Part shown: one piece after another, positions 30,426 to 40,439 of the stretch
Position numbering within the stretch: position 1 is the first letter of the stretch
How the letters are laid out: every line of letters starts with the position of its first letter
Source of the DNA: Symbiodinium kawagutii
Lineage: Eukaryota > Sar > Dinophyceae > Suessiales > Symbiodiniaceae
Reading direction: 5' to 3'
DNA: 64,000 nt
NCBI GenBank assembly: GCA_009767595.1
Contig: VSDK01018732.1
Span: 363,133-427,132, forward strand
Translations under genes and position numbers: made by a program
Notes under the pieces: generated by a model
The model's database searches: none
What the model saw: the letters and a program-made list of their open reading frames with translations, nothing else
Told to the model about the DNA's origin: nothing

Positions 30426-31229
30426 GAAGGGCAAATGGGAAACAAATAAGAGGCAAAATCATGCGACCAAAGGAACCCAGAGTGGGAGAGAAAGGGGAGA
30501 CAAATCAAGGACAAATGGGAGACAAGTACAAGAAATCATGCGACCAAGTGGACCTAGAGTGGGGATTGAAAGGGGAGACAAATGAAGGACAAATGGGAGA
30601 CAAGTACAGGAAATCATGCGGCCAAGTGGACCCAGAGCGGGAGAGAAAGGGGGGACAAATGAAGGGCAAATGGGAGACAAGTAAGAGGCAAAATCATGCG
30701 ACCAAAGGAACCCAGAGTGGGAGAGAAAGGGGGGACAAATGAAGGGCAAATGGGAGACAAGTAAGAGGCAAAATCATGCGACCAAAGGAACCCAGAGTGG
30801 GAGAGAAAGGGGGGACAAATGAAGGACAAATGGGAGACAAGTACAGGAAATCATGCGACCAAGTGACCCAGAGTGAGGATTGAAAAGGGAGACACATGAA
30901 GGACAAATGGGAGACAAATGAAAGAAATCATGCGGCCAAGTGGACCCAGAGTGGGAGAGAAAGGGGGGACAAATGAAGGACAAATGGGAGACAAATGGGA
31001 GACAAATGAAAGAAATCATGCGGCCAAGTGGACCCAGAGCGGGAGACAAATGAAGGGCAAAATCATGCGACCAAAGGAACCCAGAGTGGGAGAGAAAGGG
31101 GGGACAAATGAAGGACAAATGGGAGACAAATGGGAGACAAATGAAAGAAATCATGCGGCCAAGTGGACCCAGAGCGGGAGACAAATGAAGGGCAAAATCA
31201 TGCGACCAAAGGAACCCAGAGTCTGAGGA

Positions 31230-31322
31230 CGCAAGCCCGGAGACAGAGTCAAAATCATACGGCCAAGGCAAGCGACCCTTTTCAAAGGAGTAAGAACCCC
31301 ATACAGGTAAACCTGTTTGGGG
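31230..31322. repeat. Terminal module of satellite block 2
   Basis: Closely similar to the module at 29709-29815 (GGACGCAAGCCCGGAGACA ... ACAGGTAAACCTGTTTGGGG) and marks the end of the array. Confidence 0.75.
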
Positions 31323-31324
31323 AA

Positions 31325-32640
31325 AAAAGAGGTGAATGAAGATATCACATTGCGATTCCATCACCCCCTGCGAGCTTATCACAGAAAGCACTGCTACACC
31401 GTCCTTCACCCAATTGCAGGCTGTGCCATAGTCGTCGTTGTTCTGTTTGGTCTCCAGCAACCTGTGCTGTGAACTTGGTGTAGGACCAACGGAAAGTCGG
31501 GGCAGGTCATCATCGAGAGTTTTATGATCGCATCTCCCGTGTCAGAGCATAACGTCTATAGGTTATAGTATATAAACAACAGAAACAACAACAGCACAAC
31601 CATCATCACCATCACCCGCAGGATCATCAGCTTCGTCAGCATGATCATGTTCGCGCCACTACTTCCGGTGAGCCGATGTGAAAAAAATGATGGATGTCCG
31701 CAACAGCAGCAGCGCCCAAGACAGCACCAGGAGGCAGAGAAGTCGCAACACGGTGTCATCCTAGTCCTATACTTGAAGTAAGAACTGCTAGGAGGACAAG
31801 AAAGCACGCGAAAGCCAGGCTTACCTTTCTGGCTGTGCAAATTTCAGAAATCTGCTTGAAAGTTGAAACGGTGGCTTCTACCGGGCACAAGCATAGACCT
31901 CCAGGGACATCTGGAGTTCAACATTCAACCTATACCTTGCATTGGAACTTTGGAAAAGGTACTGCATCCTTCGCTTGCTGTCTTACCTGCTTTCTTCCTA
32001 CCTTCGTTGCACCCTTGATCTCTTTTCTTGCCGAACTTTTTTTTTAATCCTGAAACTCATTACGTTCATGCAAGCATGTATTTGTTATTGTTTGGTCCAT
32101 GTACTCATAATATATACGCAAGCCTTTTGGTTTCATGACCGCGACTAGCTTACCAAGTGCATTGCTTCTACCACAGGAACTGTAGCCAAAGTGGCCAAAG
32201 AATGCCAAAGATACATGTAATTTGCAAATATATCCAAATTCAGAAAGAAGAAAAATAATGGAACTTTTCTCAGAGATACAAGTATGCTCACAGCACTGAC
32301 AGAATGGCAACTTCTGCCCAAAGATGGCTCTGGTACTTGCTCTCTGGCATGACATTTAAGCCAAAAAATTATGAAACTTATATAGTTCGCCATCCCGGAA
32401 TCGCAACAGTAGTGCTATTCCCCCGTCACCTGCTACACAACTCCAAGAATCGGGCGGGGACCTCAAATGGTTCACCAACAAGATGTCTCATTGGCTCATT
32501 GTCAGTCGTGCAATTGCTGTGCAGAACTTGGTCGTCAGTGTATTGGATTCATGTGTGGCCAGCCCAGGCGGTCACAACTTCAACATCAACTGCTGTGGCT
32601 GGGTTCAAACTTACTTAGCCAATGGAAAATTACATTTGCC
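31325..32640. other. Unresolved sequence
   Basis: No repeat family copy or convincing exon seen. Short frames on both strands are not distinctive. Confidence 0.35.
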
Positions 32641-32676
32641 ATCATCTTTTAACCCATTGGCTATCCCATTTTCCTC

Positions 32677-32755
32677 AAAGATAGGTACTTGGGGATTGAA
32701 CTCCCATTACTTAGCCAAAAGGTAGGTACTTACTTAGCCAAGTACCTATCTTTCA
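32677..32755. repeat. Inverted repeat (hairpin-forming)
   Basis: AAAGATAGGTACTTGG at 32677 is mirrored by CCAAGTACCTATCTTT near 32739, and TTACTTAGCCA motifs are repeated around it. Possibly another miniature element family. Confidence 0.6.
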
Positions 32756-33366
32756 ATCTTTATCATCTCATGTAGCCAATTTCATCAGTGACAAGTAGCA
32801 TATCTTGCACTTCAAGGAGACTGAACCTGTTGGTGCGAGAAGAGCAAAGGCCGGAAGACAGGAATGATGAATTGCGACCCGTCACAACGGTTCAAAGCTG
32901 GGGGCGCTTTAGGAGTCCCCTACTAATGCGGAAAAGTGAAACCATCTCGCGCGGGCCATTTGCTACAGAAAACAAATATGTCAGTACGACAGACTCACCT
33001 GAAAAATTCAGAACCATTCGTCTTGTGATCGAGCGTCAGGGTTAGATAACAGTTTCACTTCCGACTCAATGGAGATGGAGAGCAAGGACGTGAGCAGGAA
33101 AACATGTAAAAACAATACAGATCTGCTAATGACTATGAACTTTCAATTCTATTGGGATTAAGTCATGTTTATTAAGATTAAGTCATCTCCCAATATAATT
33201 CAAAGAGTCAAAAAAACTAAATGACTTTCAATCATGCTGGGATTCCGCCACGTGACAGGCTGGAAACCGCAGGTGGCACGACCCTGTAAACCAACCAATT
33301 TGTTTTCGTCATTTTGGCCTCGAACTCAAGTCAGGATGCATCTTGCCACCTGGATATCCACTTCGA

Positions 33367-33481
33367 GGGTTCTCAAGCCAGTTTGGAGTTTGGGGAACCC
33401 CAAAGTTATGCTTGGCCTATCACTTATCACGATTCAAACAGGATGATTGGAGGGTACCCCTATTACTTGAGAAACCACCAG
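33367..33481. repeat. Miniature inverted-repeat element family A
   Basis: GGTTCTCAAGCCAG ... TTACTTGAGAAACCACCAG; about 114 bp with a diverged left end. Confidence 0.68.
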
Positions 33482-33626
33482 TTGAGTCATGAGGGACAAG
33501 CTGCAATTCGTGGTCAAACGAGTCAATGTCAAACAGATTTGAAATGGTGCAATACCGTTGCATCAAGCCGTCAAAACGACACCCTTCTGCGATGTTCCTC
33601 TGCCCTAAACTGATGAGAATAATTTA

Positions 33627-33733
33627 CTGGTTGGTGGTTTTTCACCACCCCGTCATGAAAAATATGCGCAAGTCAACCAACTAATTGTTAATAACCACTA
33701 GGGAAAATAAAAATCGTTGAAACCACCAACCAG
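33627..33733. repeat. Miniature inverted-repeat element family C
   Basis: CTGGTTGGTGGTTTTTC mirrored by GTTGAAACCACCAACCAG; best preserved C copy, 107 bp. Confidence 0.8.
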
Positions 33734-33782
33734 TTTAGGATGCTCAAAAACTTCTGGTCTCCCATTACCAATCCTCCGCTAC

Positions 33783-33881
33783 CAAAGAGGAAGCATCGTG
33801 CCATGCCGTGCCATGCAGCAGCGTCAGCCTCATCTTGGACATGAAGGCACGAACCTTCGGAGCCTCAACCAGCACACCAAG
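33783..33881 (-). CDS. Solute-binding-protein-like gene, exon i
   Basis: Phase-0 exon of 33 codons between the acceptor AAAGCTCCGCAG and the donor TTTG|GTAGCG. It encodes LGVLVEAPKVRAFMSKMRLT and continues LLHGTAWHDASSL. The segment APKVRAFMSKMRL resembles the C-terminal lobe of glycine-betaine-type (OpuAC-like) solute-binding domains. It joins in phase to the exon at 34023-34065 upstream. Downstream exons were not identified. Confidence 0.48.
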
Positions 33882-34022
33882 CTGCGGAGCTTTTACTACA
33901 CAGGCTACCCTCAGGAATCAAATTGTCTTTTTCACATTTATTTCATTCAAAAGATAATGTGAGGCTACCCTCAGGAATCCACGGGCTCCGAATCAACCAT
34001 TTCCACGGGCTTTCGAATATAC

Positions 34023-34065
34023 CTTGACTTCAGATTCATCCCTTGTGGAGAGGAAGTTGCCGAAG
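34023..34065 (-). CDS. Solute-binding-protein-like gene, exon h
   Basis: A 43-bp exon: one base plus FGNFLSTRDESEVK, from acceptor ATCAAACAG to donor AAG|GTATAT. Its phase matches both neighbouring exons (34416-34468 leaves two bases; 33783-33881 starts at phase 0). The tiny size makes it tentative alone. Confidence 0.42.
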
Positions 34066-34415
34066 CTGTTTGATTTCACACTGGAGCTGAGGTGTCCACG
34101 CACATCGAAACACATTTTTTTCCGCGCTTGAAGCTTGAAACGCTGGTAAACCCACCCTTTTACTTAGAGACCTGTGGAATCCAGTTGAGTCACTTTGGGA
34201 CAGTTCTTCAACGGTATCCTAGCGTTCCAAACTGATGAAAGAGTCGACATCTGGGAGATGATGACTAGTTCCGGCAATGACCCATAGCCAAGCATGGCTG
34301 CATTTCAGACACCAAAAGGCCCATCGAAGACTGGCAAACCTTGAGAACATCCAAGAACTACACGGCCCTTCCTGCACCAACAGGGGCGCACCTTGTCATT
34401 CAAATCTCCGCTCAC

Positions 34416-34468
34416 CATGTTAGAGATGTAGCTAGTGGCCTCATCACCGCAGGTGTCAAAAGCTCCAA
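34416..34468 (-). CDS. Solute-binding-protein-like gene, exon g
   Basis: A 53-bp exon, 17 codons plus two bases (LELLTPAVMRPLATSLT), from acceptor CATCCAAGCAG to a strong donor ATG|GTGAGC. Phase fits exon f upstream (ends phase 0) and exon h downstream (needs two bases). Confidence 0.4.
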
Positions 34469-34525
34469 CTGCTTGGATGCCACTTATTATAATTGGGATG
34501 TAATCATGGCAAAGCGACGCAATCA

Positions 34526-34634
34526 CATGGGTGTTTCTCAAAATAGGGGGTACCCCTTAATCATCCATTACTAGTCATTTATAGTAATAAACCAGCTATT
34601 TTGGGGGCCCCCTATGGCTTGAGAAACCACCACA
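34526..34634. repeat. Miniature inverted-repeat element family A
   Basis: GGGTGTTTCTCAAAATAGGG mirrored by CCCTATGGCTTGAGAAACCACC; flanked by CACATGG/CCACATGG. It lies in the intron between exons f and g of the solute-binding-like gene. Confidence 0.8.
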
Positions 34635-34986
34635 TGGTTTGGATGGTGAAAAAAAACTAAATGAGTGCTTCACCTTGGTTCAAAGTGACCCACCGTGATG
34701 CTGCCAAGCTACCAGCGACGTCTTCTTATCGCCTTCAGCCCACTCTGCCGGGTTGTGTCGAGGGAATTGGACCTGTCCGGCTGACCATGGTGCTGGATCA
34801 AATGGAGTACAACTTCCATAGATGAAATATGGTTAATCCATGGTCAATTGATGGTTCATTATTATGATCAATAAATGGTGAATTAATGGTTCATTATATA
34901 ATGGTTCTCACATCAAATCGGAGTTGTAACAACTTTCTAGCATCATTGACAAACAAACTAGAGAAGTTATAACAAACAAGACTCAC

Positions 34987-35187
34987 CCTGAGCAAATCCT
35001 CAGATTGTTCGTATGGGATGCGCAACCGAAAGTGGTTCGCCGAAGCCATGATTTCTTGTGCCTGCTGCCATTGCAGCAATGGGTTCCTGGAGAAGTTAAG
35101 CATGTGAGATGTAGATCCGCCATGCAGTGGCATGATCCCCATGAACAAGCATACTTGCAAGTCAGGTGAATCTACATACATGGCATA
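34987..35187 (-). CDS. Solute-binding-protein-like gene, exon f
   Basis: A 201-bp phase-0 exon (67 codons) between the acceptor CTTTATTCAAACGCAG and the donor AGG|GTGAGT. It starts YAMYVDSPDLQVCLFMGIMP and contains NPLLQWQQAQEIMASANHF, resembling the aspartate/tryptophan-rich segment after the YWW...F motif in dinoflagellate solute-binding proteins (recollection). The clean borders and exact codon count make it one of the better exon calls. Confidence 0.5.
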
Positions 35188-35459
35188 CTGCGTTTGAATA
35201 AAGCAAGTTTCATGCACACATTATGTATATTGTGTAAGAAGGATTTGGCATTGGCTCAAAATAGTAAGCAATACGACCGGAGTGAAAGTGTGCTGATCGT
35301 CGCTGCATATTTTGCTGGACGGAACTTGTGATATGCAACTGTCAACTGAGTTGTAGTTGTTTCAAAATGTCATACCTACCTAAACATATGCAAATGTAAC
35401 CTGTTCTTGGTATAATTGTCATCATACCTAACTGGTGTATCCAAAAATACATATACCAC

Positions 35460-35570
35460 CGGTAGGTATGTCATGTGAATTGCAAATGGAGGTGTTACGC
35501 ATCCCACAACCTCGTTCGCCTCCGCAGGGAGGGGCGGTGAATGTATCCTTACTGCACACTAGGTCAATGC
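35460..35570 (-). CDS. Solute-binding-protein-like gene, candidate exon e
   Basis: From the acceptor GATTTTTTTCATAG a frame reads IDLVCSKDTFTAPPCGGERG and on to SICNSHDIPT. Its 5' phase fits exon d. The donor shown is one of several GT options, and the 3' phase does not join directly to exon f, so the border or an extra exon is missing. Confidence 0.33.
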
Positions 35571-35654
35571 CTATGAAAAAAATCACTAAATACAAATATG
35601 TTGGATATGGCAAAGGATAAATGCATATACACATATACTGTGCATATTCACAAA

Positions 35655-35687
35655 TATCCATACACACACACACATCTTTATGTACAA

Positions 35688-35718
<31 letters not shown>

Positions 35719-35730
35719 TAGAGAGAGAAA
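35655..35730. repeat. CA/TA/GA microsatellite
   Basis: 'cacacacacac', (TA)n then (GA)n in series, within the intron between exons d and f. Confidence 0.8.
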
Positions 35731-36198
35731 AATTCATCTGTTTACAGACATGCATACTTGCACACCTTCGGCCCCAAGCAGGTACCCACAGAATGCACCA
35801 TGCCAAGAAGTACAGTACAGTATTGACTCATCAGCACACAACAGATTGCAACTAGACATCTGCAGAATGCGGCCGGTCCCATAAGATTTCAATCATCAAC
35901 ACACCATAGATTGCAACCAAATACCCACAGAATGCAAAAAACTGCATAGGCATCAATCCATGCACAAGCCTTTTCTCCTTTGCCACCGTGGCCTTTGGGA
36001 TCAATTGCTTCTCATTGTGCCGTGGGCTGCATCTTGCATTTCAGTGTCTTGTTTGTAGAATGATGTTTCGTTTGACAACTTGACCAGAATCAAACAGCTT
36101 CTTCTAAGATGACCGATACATAGTCTTCTATCATTGCATAAAAGTTTCTAAGGCCGCATTCTTGGGTGCCCCGAATAGGGGACCCTTCCAGCAACAAC

Positions 36199-36268
36199 CT
36201 TTGTCAGCGGCCTGTAGGGGCTGCATTTCGATAAAGGTGTTGTCAGGAAGCCACCAATAGAACAACAC
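36199..36268 (-). CDS. Solute-binding-protein-like gene, exon d
   Basis: From acceptor GCATGCTGCAG, phase 0, the frame reads VLFYWWLPDNTFIEMQPLQA. The VLFYWW-x-PD-x-TF motif is typical of a solute-binding domain family seen in dinoflagellate predicted receptors (recollection). It follows exon c in phase (...SIDYARY then VLFYWW). The donor AAAG|GTTGTT is one choice; a GC donor slightly earlier is possible. Confidence 0.52.
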
Positions 36269-36819
36269 CTGCAGCATGCACGGATGTTGAAAATTCCGCA
36301 AAAAATCGACCAACCCTCACGAACAAAACTGTAAATTTGACATCCACCCAGAAGTCGATAAAAGCGACAGAGTTTTCTACAAATGATAGCGGCCTCTGTG
36401 TAACTAATCTAGCGCCCTCTGTGTAATCAATCTAATTCGATATGATATTCTTAAATGAATACGATTTAGCAGGAGCCCCAAGCTTTGAGAACCCGTCTAC
36501 AAATTCTATCGATCTCATGGTGGTGTTTCCCTGAAGGTTTCGTGCATCCACGTACTGTTTTCTGATAAGTTTGCAGCCGGCATGGTGGTCCAGAAATCGT
36601 TCCGAAGCAGCTGGATTGTCGACGCTGTGGATAGACAAGAAGTAGGGGGGTCCGTCCAACAATTGAATACACACCAAAGCTCCTCAAACCCAATGCTTGC
36701 CTGCAACATAAATATGCCAGCATCAGTTCGGGAGGTGGTCTGAGTACCCAATGTACAATAGCTTGGGAGCATCCAAGCTCATGTCCCCCGGTTGCCAAGA
36801 CGTGACCACTGTGATGATT

Positions 36820-36934
36820 TGGCTGTGGGTCAAAATCCTGTACCCCTGGTTCTCCCATCATTTACCATTGTTTTCCTGTATCGCTGGTGATTATTCCCCA
36901 TGATCGTTGGTTGGTTAACATTGAGCCATAGCCA
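36820..36934. repeat. Miniature inverted-repeat element family B
   Basis: GGCTGTGGGTCAAAATCC ... CATTGAGCCATAGCC. It lies in the large intron between exons c and d. Confidence 0.75.
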
Positions 36935-37050
36935 TGTAGTTGGTGTATATCCCCTATAGTTATCATCCCCTATTATGAACCATTCACCAATATTGGTTGG
37001 TTAAAGCCATTTTGACTGTCGTGATTTTGCGGCCCAACTTGTCACTAGAA

Positions 37051-37266
37051 GCGAATGGGTCAAAACCCTTAGTCCCCCTGGTTCCCCTCCTGTTGATGGA
37101 GGAAATCCTGCACCAGCTGGTTGGTTGGTTATCCCATGATTTATAGGGTTTAATCATCCCAGGTGGTGCAGGATTTCCTCCATCAACAGTATCATTAACC
37201 ATTGTTTTCCCTACTGTTGTTGGTTATTATCCCCTACGATTGTTGGTTAGTATTGACCCATAGCCA
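37051..37266. repeat. Family B element carrying a nested element
   Basis: The B halves (GGGTCAAAACCC ... CCCCTCC and GTATCATTAACC ... TTGACCCATAGCC) are split by the 98-bp family G element at 37091-37188. Confidence 0.78.
37091..37188. repeat. Miniature element family G with 25-bp perfect inverted ends
   Basis: The first and last 25 bases are perfect reverse complements (starting TGTTGATGGAGGAAATCC). Inserted inside a B element. No second copy seen in this window. Confidence 0.82.
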
Positions 37267-38183
37267 CTTGGCCAAAGCTTTGGGTTTCAAATCCGCATTC
37301 CATGCAACTAGGAATCCTCTTGGGCTTGCCGCTATGGACATTTCCATGATCTCAAATCCCCTTGCCAGTCAAAACGAACGACTCTGGCCTTGCTTCTATA
37401 AACTTTCTGAGACAGTCTGTGGTTGGGTTTTAACGCTGATCTTATGAGATGGGTCTGTCCAAAAATGGCCTAAAACTGTTGGTTTCCCCTTTTTTTAACG
37501 GCTATTCTAGGATGGTTCCACCATTTATGGACAGACCCAAATGTATCACAAACCTTCCGAGATCGCTCAGATGTGAGGTCGATCGATTCCAGTTCAAGCT
37601 CCAGCAAGAGATGTAGTACAGGATCTTAGGGTTTTCTTTGGAGGTAAGACTATCTACTTCAAAGATCTCAAAGGGAGAGTTTACGTCACCTAGAGCTCTC
37701 CCCGGCGTGCGAGTGCCAACGACCCCGCTCACCACTCGAAACAAACGCTGCATTCCAGGAGCCTTCTTGGTGGAAATGAGTTCGCCCTTGGTTTTGGGGC
37801 TGTCCGAAATCTAGAAGATGGAACATGTGCTGAGAGAAATCGTTTAACTTGAGCCCGGCAACCACAAAGATTTTACACGTCATCAACATGGCAACTACCA
37901 TTGCTCAAAGGTTTCAGTAACCTGGATGCTAGCAGCTAGCAGCAGCAGCACCAGCAGCAGCACGGTGCAAACTGGCTTGAGATAACAGCATGGTCAGCTG
38001 CTCTACCCAAATAACTGTTTTGGTCACGGTCCATGAAGATGTCAAGAGCATCCCAGCCCTAAAAACTGCATACCTCGAAACATGGAAGCATGGGCAGAAA
38101 CGGAATGGCCGTTACCCTGTTGATGATGTTGATGCAGAGACCTTGTCCTAAATCACTGTCCGTCCAAAATTTCTCCAAGGAAC

Positions 38184-38296
38184 ATATCTGGCGTAGTCAA
38201 TGGACACGGCCACGGCCACTGGAATGGCATATGCAGCAGCCCACTGCATCAACGCTTGTATGCGCCATCCATTCCCTCCAGTAATCAAAGGGATGC
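38184..38296 (-). CDS. Solute-binding-protein-like gene, exon c
   Basis: Two bases plus 37 codons from acceptor GTGCCGCTTGCAG to a GTTCC donor. It reads IPLITGGNGWRIQALMQWAA and continues AYAIPVAVAVS. The leading GC completes a Cys codon with the last T of exon b through a GC-AG intron, giving ...TSQC-IPLITGGNGW. The next exon (d) continues in phase as VLFYWW. Role: by family resemblance, part of the ligand-binding fold, probably extracellular or luminal. Confidence 0.52.
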
Positions 38297-38690
38297 CTGC
38301 AAGCGGCACTGGGCTGGTGCAGTACCACAAACTGGAGCAAATGAGCAGCAGAACTGCCGCGCCAAGAATCACAGAGGTATGACAACCTACTCCAAGGTAC
38401 TACAACGTACTAGTCTGTACAACAAGGTAACAAAAGTCCCTCGATGCAGAAGGGTGGAAAACTTGAGCAGAAGGGATTTGCGGAGTATCATTGGGGTGGC
38501 TGGGTCAATGACAATTACCTCGCATCCCAAACTCGCCAAAAAGTGGCTACCTCGACGCAAGGTGAAATCTCTGGACCTTGTTTCATATCTTCCAAGCTAA
38601 CTGAACGGATGGGCGGTGATTGCATTCGAAACACATTTTGAAACAAAAGGGACCAATGTAAGTTGTGTAGTTCAGAGTCTCTTCAATTCA

Positions 38691-38788
38691 GAAGCATCCC
38701 AAGCATCCCAAGCATCCCAAGCATCCCAAGCATCCCAAGCATCCCAAGCGTCCCAAGCATCCCAAGCATCCCAAGCATCCCCAACATC
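38691..38788. repeat. 10-bp tandem repeat
   Basis: 'agcatcccaa' repeated about ten times, inside the GC-AG intron between exons b and c. The SQASQA peptide on the plus strand is an artefact. Confidence 0.9.
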
Positions 38789-38870
38789 CATCATCTGCAT
38801 CTGGGCCGGGACCTCAGACTGATTTAAATACCTTTTACATTGTGTTTTTTGTTTTTTTTTATTGGCTAAT

Positions 38871-38966
38871 TTGGCTATGGGTCAATTTTAAGCAACCAAC
38901 AATTTTACAGGGAAAACCATGGTTAATGATAGGGGAACCAGGGGTACGGGGTTTTGACCCACAGCC
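38871..38966. repeat. Miniature inverted-repeat element family B
   Basis: TTGGCTATGGGTCAAT ... GGGTTTTGACCCACAGCC, opposite orientation to most other copies, slightly short. Confidence 0.75.
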
Positions 38967-39082
38967 ATTTATGTATGTGTTTGTCTCGTTACAATTTTGC
39001 GTAAACAAATACACATAGATGTCCACCTAGACACATACGCATTTATATCATTATCTGTAAATGTAAATCTAAATAAATAAAT

Positions 39083-39204
39083 ACAAGGTGGGCCCCCCTA
39101 GTTATAAGTTGATTAGTAAGCCATTTAACTATAGTTATATCTACCATAACTGGTAGTTACCCTAGTTATAACCCAAGTTAGCTAACTACAGGGGCCCACC
39201 TTGT
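39083..39204. repeat. Miniature inverted-repeat element family E
   Basis: ACAAGGTGGGCCCCCC mirrored by GGGGCCCACCTTGT; 122 bp, best preserved E copy, followed by (TA)n. Confidence 0.82.
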
Positions 39205-39425
39205 ATATATATATATATATACCTATATATATATATATATATACGGATATACACCTTTACATATGCGCAAATATCTCAATATGTAAATACAAATACACAC
39301 ATGCATTTGTATATACTTATAGATAGATACATATGTATCTATTTATGTGTAGAAATATAAATATATATATATATATGTATTGATATATATATATATATGT
39401 ATACATATATATATATATATATTCA
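39205..39425. repeat. AT microsatellite tract
   Basis: Several (TA)n runs with ATATG interruptions. Confidence 0.85.
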
Positions 39426-39563
39426 TTTGTATCTATTCATGTGTAAAGATATAAATGCAGTAACAATATATGCAGTAACAAAAAAAGCTTGGCATTTAAG
39501 TTTTAGGAAGTTCAACTGCTTTAAATGTCGGAGCCACTTTCAGATGCCGACTTTCCAAGGTGC

Positions 39564-39678
39564 ATTGGGAGGTGTCATCCCGGCAGTCCGGCGAAATCCA
39601 CCAATACTCATCCGGGCAGTATGCGACGGTCCGGTCGTTCACCTTCACCACGCCATTCCAATCACCGGAAAATTCAGC
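39564..39678 (-). CDS. Solute-binding-protein-like gene, exon b
   Basis: From acceptor TTTGCTCTACTTAG, phase 0: AEFSGDWNGVVKVNDRTVAY, then CPDEYWWISPDCRDDTSQ and a final T. The donor is GC (CAAT|GCACC); the following exon begins GC, rebuilding TGC for Cys. A GT donor further on would give a 141-bp exon but loses the join. The YWWISPDCR-x3-S-x-C-IP motif matches a solute-binding domain seen repeatedly in dinoflagellate predicted proteins (recollection). The best single piece of evidence for a host gene here. Confidence 0.58.
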
Positions 39679-40119
39679 CTAAGTAGAGCAAATGGATGTT
39701 GCGCACCAGGAGTTTGTTGGACATGTTGAAGCATGGGATCCGAGATGTAGCGTGTACAGCCCAACACGTTGAAGACTGTGTGACGTTGAAAATTGTGGGA
39801 GTTGGGAGATGTTGCGGTAGTTTGGTTGCGGTTCATATTAAAAGTTGATTGCCACTTGTGGACAGAATATCCCCATGGACAATCCCCCATTACAATCCTA
39901 CATCTGCACCACAGGTCTCAATCGGCAGTGGCAGGTTTTGTTTGCATGCGAGAATCGATGTTGAACCCACATTAGGCACTTGCATGTGCACTTAGCGTTG
40001 TAACGCGGATATAACCAGGGTAAATGACCCTAAAAGGGAGGTTGTGACCCCTTTAATCATTTGTTGTATAGTAACCACTCACTAAATGGGGATGCAAATC
40101 CAAGTAGGGTGTGCATTAC

Positions 40120-40167
40120 AGGTCTATGTCAAAGCCGGAAAAATTCGGCAGCAATTCGGGACCAGAA
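40120..40167 (-). CDS. Solute-binding-protein-like gene, candidate exon a
   Basis: A 48-bp exon, one base plus SGPELLPNFSGFDIDL minus the last base, from acceptor GTGCTTACCACAG to donor CCT|GTAATG. GFDIDL is a hallmark of the N-terminal lobe of type-2 periplasmic-binding folds. Phase does not join exon b directly, so at least one more small exon lies between. Confidence 0.42.
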
Positions 40168-40439
40168 CTGTGGTAAGCACGACAGCTTGGGGGTTTGGGC
40201 GGTGGTGTGGGAGGTTGTTCATAGCAGTCCTTTTTTGTTGATCTCACTACCGAAAAGGGTTAGAATTAAGGACAAAAAAAGCACAAGATCCCCCATATGT
40301 TGGGAGAATCCATGACTGTTACCAGTAGTACTGCACGAGGCAGTACAAGAAGTTTCAGACAGGGGAAACCTAAGGGACGGAGGCTGGCTGCGATACATGG
40401 ATGACAGAGCGATCCGCTGAAAAAGCAAGAGGTGGCTTG

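Larger units (their letters stand above)
27960..31222. repeat. Large tandem satellite array (76- and 80-bp units)
   Basis: Units built from 'gggagacaagt', 'gaaatcatgcgaccaagtgg' and 'acccagagtgggag' repeat for about 3.2 kb. At 28300-28740 the period is 76 bp and units are nearly identical. At 30430-30850 the period is 80 bp with an 'agaggcaaaatcatgcgacc' variant. Elsewhere units are mixed. Because of the composition both strands stay open for hundreds of codons, but the periods are not multiples of three. I regard those frames as artefacts. The array contains a 311-bp gap. Confidence 0.9.

Noticed and set aside
28335..31460. Many long frames on both strands through the satellite
   Set aside because: Generated by the tandem unit; peptides are the same unit shifted, one even runs through the N gap, and the unit length is not a multiple of three.
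36432..36700. Minus-strand candidate exon (LVCIQLLDGPPYFLSIHS...)
   Set aside because: Exons c and d of the solute-binding-like gene join in phase across it, and its frame has a stop just inside the best acceptor.
37692..37816. Minus-strand candidate exon after TTTCGGACAG
   Set aside because: Same reason: it falls in the intron between phase-matched exons c and d. It could still be an alternative exon.
38691..38790. SQAS repeat peptide
   Set aside because: 10-bp tandem repeat in an intron, with no exon borders.
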